A stretch of DNA of 64,000 bases from Jiella endophytica (GCF_004519335.1 NZ_SOZD01000009.1:1-64000), one strand, 5' to 3'. Shown: positions 17,174-26,267, counted from the first letter of the stretch. Made by a program: numbers and translations. Notes: a model not told the origin generated them from the sequence alone.

Positions 17174-17881
17174 ATGACCTATGTCATCGGCTATGTGACC
17201 GCCGTGCCGACGGTGAACCGCGAGGCCTTCGCCGACCACTGCCGCAAGGCGTCCGGCGTGATGACCGATCTCGGCGCGATCCGCATGGTCGACGTCTGGG
17301 GCGACGACGTCCCCGACGGCAAGGTCAACGACTTCAAGGGCGCCGTCGCGGCCAGACCGGACGAGACCGTCTGCTTCGGCTGGATGGAGTTCGCCGACAA
17401 GGCGGCGGCGGAAACGGCCACCGACCGGATGAAGAGCGACCCGCGCATGCAGGCCCTCGCCGACATGCCCTTCGACGGCAAGCGGATGATCTATGGCAGC
17501 TTCGAGGCCCTTTTCGAGGCAGGCGAGACGGTGCCGGGCGGCTATGTCGACGGCTTCGTCATCCCGGTGCCGGACGCCAATCGCGAGGGCTACGCCAATC
17601 TGGCGCGGGCGAGCTGGCGGATCTTCCGCGAGCATGGCGCGAAGCGCCAGGTGGAGTGCTGGAGCGACGACGTCCCCCGCGGCGAGGTCACGGATTTCTA
17701 CCGCGCCGCCCATGCGAAAGACGGCGAAGCCATCGCCTTCGCCTTTCTCGAATGGCCGGACAAGGCGACGCGGGACGCCGGCATGAAGGCGGTGATGGAG
17801 GACGCGCGGATGAGCGACATGCCGCAGGAAATGCCCTTCGACGGCAAGCGGATGATCTATGCCGGCTTCGCTCCCGTCTGA
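17174..17881 (+). CDS. Tandem DUF1428 protein
   Basis: A 235-residue protein made of two DUF1428 (YbaA-like dimeric alpha/beta-barrel) units in one chain. Each half repeats the same landmarks: YVIGYVTAVPTVNREAF versus YVDGFVIPVPDANREGY, WGDDVPDGKVNDF versus WSDDVPRGEVTDF, and the near-identical MPFDGKRMIYGSFE versus MPFDGKRMIYAGFA. DUF1428 proteins are usually about 118 residues and dimerise; here the dimer appears to be encoded as a fusion. Function unknown. The ATG at 17174 has GGAGGATGAGG upstream. Sixth gene of the cassette. Confidence 0.88.
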   Translation: MTYVIGYVTAVPTVNREAFADHCRKASGVMTDLGAIRMVDVWGDDVPDGKVNDFKGAVAARPDETVCFGWMEFADKAAAETATDRMKSDPRMQALADMPFDGKRMIYGSFEALFEAGETVPGGYVDGFVIPVPDANREGYANLARASWRIFREHGAKRQVECWSDDVPRGEVTDFYRAAHAKDGEAIAFAFLEWPDKATRDAGMKAVMEDARMSDMPQEMPFDGKRMIYAGFAPV

Positions 17882-17926
17882 GAGCGCCGAAATCCGGGAC
17901 AGCAATCTTTCAGGAAGGAGGCCGCC

Positions 17927-18706
17927 ATGGCCAATCCGCAGGGAACACCGATCTGGTACGAGCTTCTGACCAGCGACCAGAACGCGGCGCAGGGCTTTTA
18001 CGAAAAACTGCTCGGCTGGACGATCGCCCGGCCCGAGATGGGACCGCCGGGTGTCGACTACCGGGTCGCCGCGGCCGAGGACGGACCCGTCGGCGGTATC
18101 ATGAAGATGCCGGAGGGGGCGCCGATGCCGCCGAGCTGGCTGATCTATTTCGGCGTCGACGACGTCGACCGGGCGACGGAAAAGGCGACGAGCCTCGGTG
18201 CGGCCGTCCACATGCCGCCGATGGACATTCCGGATGTCGGGCGCTTCTCCTTCCTCGCCGATCCGCAGGGCTGCCTGTTCTATCTGATGCGGGGTCTCTC
18301 CAGCGAGGACAGCCGCGCCTTTCAGGACGGTGAGACGGCGATCGCCGGCCATGCGGTGTGGAACGAGCTGTCGACGCCGGACCAGGCCGGAGCGCTCGCC
18401 TTCTACGGCGATCTCCTCGGCCTCAGGCAGGACGGCGCCTTTCCGATGGGCGACCTCGGCGACTACAAGTTCTGGTATGTCGGCGAGACCCGCATCGGCG
18501 CCGTCATGCCGCAGATGCCCGGCGGCAAGTCGGGCTGGCAGGTATATTTCTCGGTCGACGACATCGACGCGGCGCATGGACGTCTCGAACTGGCGGGCGG
18601 CATGGCGCTCTACGGGCCGAGCGAGATCCCCGGCGGCTCCTTCACCCTCGTCTGCGCCGACCCGCAGGGCGCCCGTTTCGGCCTCGTCGGACCGAGAAAG
18701 GCTTGA
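17927..18706 (+). CDS. Two-domain VOC family protein
   Basis: A 259-residue protein with two vicinal-oxygen-chelate domains in tandem, resembling the CFP30/Rv0577-type group. First half: TPIWYELLTSDQNAAQGFYE and SFLADPQGCLFYLMRG; second half: HAVWNELSTPDQAGALAFYG and TLVCADPQGARFGLVG. Some relatives are implicated in methylglyoxal handling (family knowledge, not proven here). An AGGAAGGAGG ribosome site precedes the ATG. The next gene follows after only 3 bases. Confidence 0.9.
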   Translation: MANPQGTPIWYELLTSDQNAAQGFYEKLLGWTIARPEMGPPGVDYRVAAAEDGPVGGIMKMPEGAPMPPSWLIYFGVDDVDRATEKATSLGAAVHMPPMDIPDVGRFSFLADPQGCLFYLMRGLSSEDSRAFQDGETAIAGHAVWNELSTPDQAGALAFYGDLLGLRQDGAFPMGDLGDYKFWYVGETRIGAVMPQMPGGKSGWQVYFSVDDIDAAHGRLELAGGMALYGPSEIPGGSFTLVCADPQGARFGLVGPRKA

Positions 18707-18709
18707 CCG

Positions 18710-19192
18710 ATGACCATCGAAGACAAGCTCGCCACCTGCCTGTGGTTCGACGGAAACGGCGAGGAAGCTGCCCGCTTCTATGTCGACCTCTTTCCGGATT
18801 CCTCGATCGACCGGATCATGCATGCTCCGGCCGACTATCCGTCCGGCAGCACCGGCAACGTGCTGCTGGTGGAGTTCACGCTGTGCGGCCGGCGCTTCCA
18901 GGCGCTGAACGGCGGCCCGAACTTTACCTTCACGGAGGCGATCTCGCTGTCGGTCGACTGCGACACGCAGGAGGAGGTCGACCGCTATCACGCAGCGCTT
19001 TCGGCGCATCCCGAAAGCGAGGCCTGCAGCTGGGTGAAGGACCGCTTCGGCCTGTCCTGGCAGATCGTCCCGCGCATCATGACGGTGCTCCTGAACGATC
19101 CCGACCGGGCGAAGGCGAAGCGCGTGATGGAGGCGATGATGACGATGAAGAAGATCGACATCGCCGCCATCGAGGCCGCCGCCCGGGGCTGA
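18710..19192 (+). CDS. PhnB-like VOC family protein
   Basis: A 160-residue protein of the PhnB/3-demethylubiquinone-methyltransferase-like VOC subgroup (an annotation name, not a demonstrated activity). Typical segments are LATCLWFDGNGEEAARFYVDLFPDS, FQALNGGPNFTFTEAISL and CSWVKDRFGLSWQIVPRIM. It closes the MarR-linked cassette and is convergent with the sulfotransferase gene 23 bases away. No clear terminator hairpin was seen between them. Confidence 0.9.
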   Translation: MTIEDKLATCLWFDGNGEEAARFYVDLFPDSSIDRIMHAPADYPSGSTGNVLLVEFTLCGRRFQALNGGPNFTFTEAISLSVDCDTQEEVDRYHAALSAHPESEACSWVKDRFGLSWQIVPRIMTVLLNDPDRAKAKRVMEAMMTMKKIDIAAIEAAARG

Positions 19193-19215
19193 GCCGGGCG
19201 GCGCGCGGTGGCCCC

Positions 19216-20148
19216 TCAGGCGGCGAGGGAGGCGGCGTTGCCGGCCAGCCGGCCCTCCGCGAGCCAGGCGGCGCAGTCCGCCGGCAGCTCTGCGGCGACC
19301 TTCGCCTCATAGGCGGCGACGTCCTCGGCCGTCAGTTCGTCGTGCCAGCGGCCGTTGGTGCCGCGATGGATGAAGGTCTCGGCACCGCCGTCCCAGAACG
19401 CGCCGCCGAGCGGCGCCGATTGTGCTGCATGGGCCTTCATGTAGTCGAAGCTGCAATGCTGAAGGATCGTCGGCCAGGACGCCGGATCGGCCTCGATGCC
19501 GAGGAATGCCGCGATCCGGGCGATCTCGCCCGGCATGTCGGCCTTGAGATCGGCGAAATGCACCATCAGCACGTTGGGCAGGTCGCGCACCGCCCACCAG
19601 GACCTCACATGGGAGAAGAACGGCCAGAACGGATGGCCGTCCTGTTCCAGCCATTCGAGGAAATAGCGCCGGGTCGAGGCCGGCGGCGGCTCGATCGGCG
19701 GGCCAACGCGCCCGGGCGTCTCGTTGAGTTTCGCATACCAGTCGGCATTCGCCCGGGCATGGTGGTTGTACATGCTCCAGATCACGTCGCGGCCGTCGCG
19801 GCCGACGAAGACGTAGCGGGCCTTCGGCGAGAAGACGAGCGCGTCCACCGGCAGATGGGTCTTGATGAAGCGCCGATGGGTCTGCGCCTCCATCGCCTCG
19901 AGCTTCACCGCCTTGGGCGGAACCCTCAGGTCCAGCCAGGGCGAGAGCTCGGCGACCGAGATCTCGGCAGAACCGCCGAAGATCAGCTGGCCGATGATCT
20001 GCTGGGTCCAGGTCGTGCCGGATTTACCGTAGGTGGCGATGACGACGTCGTCGTTGCGAAACGCAAAATCGTTCCAGATCGTCGAATCGAAGTGGTGGTT
20101 GTGGAACTCCCGCGTTTTCTGCGGCCAGGCATTCGTGACAGCGTCCAT
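19216..20148 (-). CDS. PAPS-dependent sulfotransferase family protein
   Basis: A 310-residue cytosolic-type sulfotransferase (Sulfotransfer_1). The 5'-phosphosulfate loop is YGKSGTTWTQQIIGQL near residue 40, and the 3'-phosphate site is VFVGRDGRDVIWSMYNHH near residue 115; a candidate catalytic His is in FIKTHLPVDAL. The C-terminal GGAFWDGGAETFIHRGTNGRWHDEL corresponds to the family's conserved cofactor/dimer region. Substrate unknown; no PAPS synthesis genes are nearby. It is convergent with the detoxification cassette and appears monocistronic. Confidence 0.92.
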   Translation of the reverse strand: MDAVTNAWPQKTREFHNHHFDSTIWNDFAFRNDDVVIATYGKSGTTWTQQIIGQLIFGGSAEISVAELSPWLDLRVPPKAVKLEAMEAQTHRRFIKTHLPVDALVFSPKARYVFVGRDGRDVIWSMYNHHARANADWYAKLNETPGRVGPPIEPPPASTRRYFLEWLEQDGHPFWPFFSHVRSWWAVRDLPNVLMVHFADLKADMPGEIARIAAFLGIEADPASWPTILQHCSFDYMKAHAAQSAPLGGAFWDGGAETFIHRGTNGRWHDELTAEDVAAYEAKVAAELPADCAAWLAEGRLAGNAASLAA

Positions 20149-20282
20149 GAGTGGAACCTCGCGTGAAGGGACGCGGCCATCTACTCAGGGTTTGTTTCGT
20201 CAGGATTTCTATTTGAGCGGGGAGGCTGCGACGCCCTCCGGAGCGCTGTCACGACTGCGTCAAAGCGCCGTGTGTTGGAATG

Positions 20283-20357
20283 GTCTCAGGGCGGACGCCC
20301 CACTCGTTGAAGCAACGCATCGTGCTTTCCCGACAATCGATTCCGATTTTCTGGCCG
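20283..20357 (-). repeat. RIME-like repeat, copy B (inverted)
   Basis: Read on the minus strand it gives GAAAATCGGAATCGATTGTC, then GGGAAAGCACGATGCG, the same core as the copies at 50035, 56601 and 58606. The far end is diverged, so the boundary is approximate. Confidence 0.6.
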
Positions 20358-20373
20358 ATGCCGCATCGGCCAA

Positions 20374-20401
20374 CAAAAACGCCGCCCCTTTCGAGGCGGC
20401 G
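20374..20401 (-). terminator. Intrinsic terminator of the DUF4167 gene
   Basis: On the minus strand, a CGCCGCC/GGCGGCG stem around a TCGAAAGG loop is followed by a run of five T residues. It lies about 55 bases after the stop of the DUF4167 gene. Confidence 0.75.
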
Positions 20402-20455
20402 CTATCATCGCATCGCCAGCGTCCCGAAGTAACGGCCGGCGGGAAAACGCGTCGA

Positions 20456-21442
20456 TCAGCCGTTCGAGGCTAGGAGGAAGTCCGGCAGCTGCTGCTCGCC
20501 ATCGTCCTCGTCGGATTTCTTGGAACGGGTGGTGCGGCGGCGCTTCGGCTTTTCCTCGCCATCGGTCTCGGACTTCGCCTTGCGGCGCGTCTTCTTCGGC
20601 TCGGCGGCGGCCGGCTCGGCCTCGGGCGACTTCGCCTCCTCGGCCGGCTCAGCGGTCTCGCCAGCTGCCTCGGCGCTCGCCTCGGTCTTGTCGGAAAGAC
20701 GCGGCCGGCGCGTGCGCGGCCGGCGCTTGGCGCGGCTCTGGGTCTCTTCCAGCGCCTCTGCCGCCGTCATGCCGATCGGCGTTTCGGCCTCGTCGCTGCC
20801 AGCGGTCTCGCGCGTCTGCTCTTTCGCGGCATCGTTGCGCTCCTCCGAGCGGCGATCGCGGCCATGGGCCTCGGCGCCGTTCATGCCGCCATGGCCATTG
20901 GCGCGGTTGTCGTCGCGCACCATGACCGGCTGCGGGCCGGTGCCGGCCGGCGGCTGATTGCGGTCGCGGCGATCGCGATGGCCGTTGTCGTCGCGGTTGC
21001 GCTGGTTGTCGCGGCCGTTGCCGTAGTCGCGGCCGTTCTGGTCACGGCCCGAATGCTGCGGCCGGCGCTCGTTCCGGTCGCCCCGGTCGTTCCGGTCGCC
21101 ACGGTCGTTGCGGCCATAGCTGCCGTTGTCGACCATGTCGTCATCGTCGTCATCGTCGTCGGAATCGCGCATGTCGCGATCGTCGCGCGGCTGCTGAAAC
21201 TGCGCCTGGGCGGCGGCGATGATGCGGTTGTAGTGCTCGGCGTGCTGGAGATAGTTCTCCGCCATGACACGGTCGCCGGCGGCAGCGGCGTCGCGCGCCA
21301 GCATCGAGTATTTTTCGGCGACGTGCTGGGCCGATCCGCGGATCTTGACGTCAGGGCCGTTCGACTCGTAGTTGCGCGAAAGCGGATTCGGACCCTTGCG
21401 CCCACGACCGCGCATACGGTTCTTCTGCTGTCCTGGCCTCAT
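20456..21442 (-). CDS. DUF4167 domain protein with long disordered tail
   Basis: A 328-residue protein. The N-terminal ~85 residues form the DUF4167 domain typical of Hyphomicrobiales (MRPGQQKNRMRGRGRKGPNP, then VKIRGSAQHVAEKYSMLARDA and AENYLQHAEHYNRI). The rest is low complexity: an acidic run of eight Asp, repeats of NDRGDRN type, then Ala/Glu and Lys/Arg-rich segments ending LPDFLLASNG. Such R/G/D-rich tails suggest RNA or nucleoprotein binding; the function is unknown. The ATG at 21442 fits the conserved start. A hairpin at 21467-21485 lies in the leader. Confidence 0.88.
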   Translation of the reverse strand: MRPGQQKNRMRGRGRKGPNPLSRNYESNGPDVKIRGSAQHVAEKYSMLARDAAAAGDRVMAENYLQHAEHYNRIIAAAQAQFQQPRDDRDMRDSDDDDDDDDMVDNGSYGRNDRGDRNDRGDRNERRPQHSGRDQNGRDYGNGRDNQRNRDDNGHRDRRDRNQPPAGTGPQPVMVRDDNRANGHGGMNGAEAHGRDRRSEERNDAAKEQTRETAGSDEAETPIGMTAAEALEETQSRAKRRPRTRRPRLSDKTEASAEAAGETAEPAEEAKSPEAEPAAAEPKKTRRKAKSETDGEEKPKRRRTTRSKKSDEDDGEQQLPDFLLASNG

Positions 21443-21750
21443 ACTCTTCCTGTCTCTTGTGTATCGGGAACATCCGCGATGTTCCGCGTCGGGAGCGCGT
21501 AAAACAGCTCCTGTGCTCGGCCCTCTCCCAGGACGGGCCGGCGATGGAAATGTTCTAAAGTCGGTTTCGACTGGCGATCCGAAATCCCAGTTCAACGGAC
21601 GACCGTTCGGTCATCTCGAGCATCTCCCGGCCCTGCCGTCTGAGATGTCCCCCTCGATTCCTCCGTACGCCGCAGACAATAGAGGTGAAACCAAACAGCG
21701 ACAAGCCTTATTTCCCGGATTTGGCAAATCCTCCTGCAAGCCTGCGGGCT
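21443..21750. other. Intergenic stretch prmC / DUF4167
   Basis: No gene supported. It holds the DUF4167 leader with the 21467-21485 hairpin; the far side, near the prmC stop, has only a weak AAGCC/GGCTT hairpin without a T run. Confidence 0.45.
21467..21485. promoter_or_regulatory. Leader hairpin or operator upstream of DUF4167 gene
   Basis: Perfect inverted repeat GGAACAT / ATGTTCC with a 5-base loop, 24 bases upstream of the DUF4167 start codon. It could be an operator or an RNA hairpin near the ribosome site. Confidence 0.45.
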
Positions 21751-22791
21751 TCACGAAAGCTTGGACACCGGGTCCGCGGCTCTGGTCAGCGTCAGGACGC
21801 GCTCGATGCCGGAAAGATCTCGCGTCCGGCGGGACGACGCAAATCCGCCCGCTGCGAAGAGCGCCTCGACGTCGCCTGCCTGCCCACGTCCGATCTCCAG
21901 AACGGCAGCTCCGCCCGGCCGCAGCAGGCGAGCCGCTTCGCCCGCGATCGTCCGGTATGCGTCGAGCCCGTCCGCCCCGCCGTCGAGGGCGAGCATAGGA
22001 TCGTGCCGGCGCACCCCGATATCGAGCTCGGCGATCTCACTCGTCGGAATATAGGGCGGATTCGAGACGATCAGATCGAATTTTCCGCCGAGGGGCGAAA
22101 GATGATCGGCCCTGACCGGAAAGAACCGGTCGGCGACCCCCGCCGCAACGGCGTTCCACCGCGCGGTCGCGAGCGCGCCCTCGGAAATGTCGATGGCGAT
22201 GGCCTCGGCCGCCGGGCAGAGGGCCAGCAGCGAGACGGCGATGGCGCCCGCTCCGGTGCCGACATCGGCGAACAGGCAGCGGCCGCTCGCCGCGATCGCG
22301 GCTTCGACCAGCGGCCGGGCGACCTCGACGAGGATCTCGGTTTCCGGCCGCGGCTCCAGCGTCTCCGGCGACAGGGCGAATTCGTGCTCGTAGAAGGCCC
22401 GCCGGCCGATGATCCGGTGCACCGGCTCGCCGGCGATACGGCGCTCCAGTAAGCCGGCAAAATTCTTGATTTCGTTGCCTGCCAGCGGCAGAGCGCTGTG
22501 GCGGTGGATATCACTTGGCCCGGCGCCAGTCGCTTCGGCGAGCAGCAGCCGGGCATCGAGTTCCGGCGTCGGGATCGCCGGTCCTGAGCCTCTTGTCGCG
22601 GCAACCGAGCCGGCCTCGCGCAGCCGGGCCACCGCCTCGCTGTAGAGGGTGCCGAGCCGAATGGCGGCGTCCGAGGGCAATGGCGCAGAGGCTGGAGACG
22701 GCGCGGCGGCAGGCGGAGCCGCGCCCGCCGGACCGTCCCTCAACGGTTCCCCGGCCGTGGCCGCCACCGGCGTCTTTTCTGCCCGGATCAT
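21751..22791 (-). CDS. prmC: Release factor glutamine methyltransferase
   Basis: PrmC methylates the Gln of the GGQ motif in release factors RF1 and RF2, using SAM. The 346-residue protein has an N-terminal helical domain, the SAM motif FADVGTGAGAIAVSLL and the catalytic NPPYIPTSEI. It begins with an Ala/Pro-rich extension of about 40 residues not usual in the family. The ATG at 22791, with GAGG upstream, lies 10 bases after the prfA stop, so it is coupled to its own substrate's gene. Confidence 0.96.
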   Translation of the reverse strand: MIRAEKTPVAATAGEPLRDGPAGAAPPAAAPSPASAPLPSDAAIRLGTLYSEAVARLREAGSVAATRGSGPAIPTPELDARLLLAEATGAGPSDIHRHSALPLAGNEIKNFAGLLERRIAGEPVHRIIGRRAFYEHEFALSPETLEPRPETEILVEVARPLVEAAIAASGRCLFADVGTGAGAIAVSLLALCPAAEAIAIDISEGALATARWNAVAAGVADRFFPVRADHLSPLGGKFDLIVSNPPYIPTSEIAELDIGVRRHDPMLALDGGADGLDAYRTIAGEAARLLRPGGAAVLEIGRGQAGDVEALFAAGGFASSRRTRDLSGIERVLTLTRAADPVSKLS

Positions 22792-22801
22792 GCCGGGCGC
22801 C

Positions 22802-23887
22802 TCACGCCTCGTCCTCGCCGCCGACGGCGGCCAAAAGCTTCGCCTGATGGTCGGAAACGAGCGCCTCGACCAGTTCGTCGATCTCGCCCTCCATCACCCG
22901 GTCGAGCTTGTAGAGGGTGAGGTTGATCCGGTGGTCGGTCACCCGGCCTTGCGGAAAATTGTAGGTGCGGATGCGCTCGGAGCGGTCGCCGGAGCCGACC
23001 TGGCTCTTGCGGGCGGCGGAGCGCTCGTCGTCGGCCTTCTGGCGTTCCATGTCGAACAGCCGCGCCTTCAGCACCTGCATCGCCCTCGCCCGGTTCTGGT
23101 GCTGCGACTTTTCCGAGGAGGTCACCACGATCCCGGTCGGCAGGTGGGTGATGCGCACCGCCGAATCGGTGGTGTTGACGTGCTGGCCGCCGGCACCGGA
23201 AGAGCGCATCGTATCGATGCGGATGTCCTCGGCCCGGACGTCGACGTCGATGTCCTCGGCCTCGGGGAGGACCGCGACGGTCGCGGCCGAGGTGTGGATG
23301 CGGCCGCCGGATTCGGTCTCCGGCACGCGCTGGACACGGTGGACGCCGGATTCGAACTTCAGCCGCGAGAAGACGCCGGCACCGCGGATCGCCGCGATCA
23401 CCTCCTTGTATCCCCCGACTTCGCCCTCGCTCGCGGAAAGAATCTCGAGCTTCCAGCGATTGAGTTCGGAATAGCGCTGATACATGCGGAAGAGGTCGCC
23501 GGCGAAGAGCCCCGCCTCGGAGCCGCCGGTGCCGGCACGGATCTCGAGGATCGCGCCCTTCTCGTCGGCGGCGTCCTTGGGCAGAAGCAGCAGCCTGATC
23601 CGCTGGGTCAGCACCTCGATCCGGTCCCTCAGGCTGTCGATCTCGAGCTCGGCGAGTTCGCGCATCTCCCGGTCGGCGGAGGGATCGGTGAGGAGGGCGC
23701 GGGACCCCTTCAGCTCCTCCTCGGCCCGGCGGTAGTCGCCGATCGCCGCATTGACCTCCTCTAGGGAGGCGTATTCCGCGGCGAGCTTCGAATAGACCTC
23801 GTGCTCCGGCCCTTTCGCCATTTCCCGCTCGAGAGTGGCGAAGCGGTTCTGGATCTCGTTCAATGTCGCGTTCGGCAGGGTCGCCAT
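22802..23887 (-). CDS. prfA: Peptide chain release factor 1
   Basis: RF1 recognises UAA and UAG stop codons and triggers peptide release. The 361-residue protein has the GGQ motif in [18 protein letters not shown] and the anticodon-like tripeptide region in [17 protein letters not shown] (PxT form). Length and domain order are normal. It is followed by prmC, whose product modifies its GGQ glutamine; prfA-prmC is a widely conserved pair. Confidence 0.98.
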   Translation of the reverse strand: MATLPNATLNEIQNRFATLEREMAKGPEHEVYSKLAAEYASLEEVNAAIGDYRRAEEELKGSRALLTDPSADREMRELAELEIDSLRDRIEVLTQRIRLLLLPKDAADEKGAILEIRAGTGGSEAGLFAGDLFRMYQRYSELNRWKLEILSASEGEVGGYKEVIAAIRGAGVFSRLKFESGVHRVQRVPETESGGRIHTSAATVAVLPEAEDIDVDVRAEDIRIDTMRSSGAGGQHVNTTDSAVRITHLPTGIVVTSSEKSQHQNRARAMQVLKARLFDMERQKADDERSAARKSQVGSGDRSERIRTYNFPQGRVTDHRINLTLYKLDRVMEGEIDELVEALVSDHQAKLLAAVGGEDEA

Positions 23888-24002
23888 GATGTCCGGTTCA
23901 ATGCCTGAATGAAAATGTCTGCGGCATTAAGGCCGGGCGGAAGCCGACGCTCCGCCTGCTCGCTTTGCCGCAATGCGCTTTAGCTGATCTCAGCGCATGT
24001 CG

Positions 24003-26267
24003 CTAATATGGGATGGCATGGCGCTCGGCGAAATCCTTCAGGAACGCCCGCGCCGATCCTGTCTCCTCGCCATCGTCGAGAAGCGCATGGAGTTCGCCCG
24101 AAAGCGCCGCGGCGTCGAGGGTCGTCAGCATCGCCTTGACCGGGCCGATCGACGGCGGCGCCATCGAAATGTTCCGGAAGCCGAGGCCGATGAGAGCCAT
24201 CGCCGAGAGCGGCCGGCCGGCCATCTCGCCGCAGAGCGAGAGATGCACGCCGTTCCTCTCGCTGGCCGCGACCACGCTGCGCAACGCCCTGAGGAACGGC
24301 ACCGACAGGTCGTCGTAGCGGCCGGAGACATTGGCGTTGCCGCGATCGACGGCGAAGAAGAACTGGAACAGGTCGTTCGAGCCGATCGAGACGAAGTCGA
24401 GCCCCGCCATCAGCGGATCCAGCTGATAGAGCAGCGACGGCACCTCCAGCATCGCGCCGATCGACAGCTTCTTCGGCGGCTCGTAGCCGAAGCGCGTGAG
24501 ATGGTCGAGCTCGCGGTCGATCAGCGCGCGGGCAGCGCGGATCTCAAAAAGATCGGTGACCATCGGAAACATGATCCGGCTTTCCCGGCCGGACGAGGCC
24601 TTCAGGAGCGCCCGCAGCTGGGTGCGCAGGAGGCCGGGCCGGTCGAGCGCCAGCCGCATCGCCCGGTAGCCGAGCGCCGGGTTCTCCTCCGGGCCGTGGC
24701 TGAGATAGGGCAACAGCTTGTCGCCGCCGACATCGAGGGTGCGGAAGGTCACCGGCTTGTCGCCGGCGGCATCGAGCACGGCCCGATAGAGACGCTCCTG
24801 GTCGCCGGCCCGCGGCATGGTCGAGGCGACCATGAACTGCAGCTCGGTGCGGAACAGGCCGATCCCCTCGGCGCCGGATTCGGCGAGCTGCGGCAGGTCG
24901 ACGAGCAGCCCGGCATTCATCTGCAGGCCGATCATCGTGCCGTCGACGGTGCGCGCCGGCTGGTCGCGCAGCGAGCGGTAGCGCTGCTGGCGTTCGGCAC
25001 GGAAGCGCAGCTTGTCGGAGAAGAGGTCGTGGACCTCCGGCGGCGGGCGCAGATGCACGTCGCCGCTCTCGCCGTCGACGATGATCGAATCGCCTTTCTC
25101 CGAGCGCGAGACGACGCCCTTCACCTGGCCCGCGACGGGAATGCCGAGGGCCCTGGCGACGATGACGACGTGGCTCGTCGCAGCGCCCTCCTCGAGGACG
25201 AGGCCGCGGATCTGGCCGCGATGATAGTCGAGCAGCTCGGCGGCGCCCATGTTACGGGCGACGACCACCGCGTCGGCGATGTCGGCGCTGACGCCGCCCT
25301 GGCCGATCAGCTGGCGTAAAAGCCGGTTGGCGAGATCGTCGAAGTCGTGCAGCCGCTCGCGGATATAGGGGTCGGTGAGGTGCATCATGCGCGCCCGCAT
25401 GTCCGATTGCACCTTCTCGACCGCCGCCTCGGCGGTGAGGCCGTTGCGCACCGCCTCTTCAAGCCGGCGCACCCAGCCGCGGTCCTGGGCGAACTTGCGA
25501 TAGGTCTCGAGCACGGCGCGGTGCTCGCCCTCGTCGGCGACGTCGCGCCGGTCGAGCATGTCGGCGATCGATTCCCGCAGGATCGCCAGCGCCTCGGTCA
25601 GCCGCGACACCTCGGTCTCGACGTCCTCGTTGAAAAGGCTCGAGACGACCACCCGCGGCTCGTGCAGGACGACGCGGCCGATGCCGATGCCGTCGCAGAG
25701 CGGCTCGCCCTCGAAGCTGACCGGGCGGGTGAGGTCGAGGGTGGCGCCGGGGCGGGTCAGCCCCTCCAGCCCGCCGGCGGCGATCATCTCGGCGATCACC
25801 ATGGCGACGGTCTCGAAGGCTTCCGATTCCTCCTCGGGATAGACCCGGCCGGCCGCCTTGTTCTGGACGACGAGCACGCCGAGGGTGCGCCCTGCCCTCA
25901 ACACGGGCACGCCGAGGAAGGTCGCATAGATCTCCTCGCCGGTTTCGGGAAGGTAGGTGAAGGCCGGATGGTTCTGGGCGTCGGAGAGGTTCAGCGGCCG
26001 GGCGGTCGCGGCGATGGTGCCGACGAGGCCCTCGCCGAGCTTCAGCTGGGCGAGATGCACCGAACCGGGATTGAGGCCTTCGGTGGCATACAGTTCGAGC
26101 ACACCGTCGGAACGCAGCACATAAAGCGAGCAGACCTCGGTCTCCATGTGCTTGGCGATCAGCTTGACGATCTGATCGAGACGCGCCTGCGGCTCCAGGG
26201 GCTCGATCATGAGCTCCCGGATGCGGCGCATCAGCACCCGCGGTCCTGAGGTGTCGCTCCTGTTCAA
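24003..26267 (-). CDS. ptsP: PTS-Ntr enzyme I (phosphoenolpyruvate-protein phosphotransferase)
   Basis: EI-Ntr passes phosphate from phosphoenolpyruvate to NPr in the regulatory nitrogen PTS. The ~754-residue protein has an N-terminal GAF domain (about residues 20-150, with LVGTIAATARPLNLSDAQNH), the swivelling phosphohistidine domain with the active His in EEGAATSHVVIVARALG around residue 370, and a C-terminal PEP-binding barrel with MFPMVTDLFEIRAAR, SIGSNDLFQFFFAVDR and LCGEMAGRP. The start is uncertain: a TTG at 26267 has GGAAGG 6 bases upstream; another TTG at 26294 would add nine residues. lysC lies upstream on the same strand. Confidence 0.95.
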   Translation of the reverse strand: MNRSDTSGPRVLMRRIRELMIEPLEPQARLDQIVKLIAKHMETEVCSLYVLRSDGVLELYATEGLNPGSVHLAQLKLGEGLVGTIAATARPLNLSDAQNHPAFTYLPETGEEIYATFLGVPVLRAGRTLGVLVVQNKAAGRVYPEEESEAFETVAMVIAEMIAAGGLEGLTRPGATLDLTRPVSFEGEPLCDGIGIGRVVLHEPRVVVSSLFNEDVETEVSRLTEALAILRESIADMLDRRDVADEGEHRAVLETYRKFAQDRGWVRRLEEAVRNGLTAEAAVEKVQSDMRARMMHLTDPYIRERLHDFDDLANRLLRQLIGQGGVSADIADAVVVARNMGAAELLDYHRGQIRGLVLEEGAATSHVVIVARALGIPVAGQVKGVVSRSEKGDSIIVDGESGDVHLRPPPEVHDLFSDKLRFRAERQQRYRSLRDQPARTVDGTMIGLQMNAGLLVDLPQLAESGAEGIGLFRTELQFMVASTMPRAGDQERLYRAVLDAAGDKPVTFRTLDVGGDKLLPYLSHGPEENPALGYRAMRLALDRPGLLRTQLRALLKASSGRESRIMFPMVTDLFEIRAARALIDRELDHLTRFGYEPPKKLSIGAMLEVPSLLYQLDPLMAGLDFVSIGSNDLFQFFFAVDRGNANVSGRYDDLSVPFLRALRSVVAASERNGVHLSLCGEMAGRPLSAMALIGLGFRNISMAPPSIGPVKAMLTTLDAAALSGELHALLDDGEETGSARAFLKDFAERHAIPY

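Larger units (their letters stand above)
20149..20455. other. Intergenic stretch with repeat and terminator
   Basis: No gene supported. It holds a RIME-like repeat in inverted orientation (20283-20357) and the terminator of the DUF4167 gene (20374-20401). The part next to 20149 should contain the sulfotransferase promoter. Confidence 0.5.

Noticed and set aside
20930-21180. Tandem GTC/CGGTCG-type repeats that might suggest a repeat array or CRISPR
   Set aside because: They are the codons of the Asp run and NDRGDRN repeats of the DUF4167 tail; spacing is irregular and in frame.
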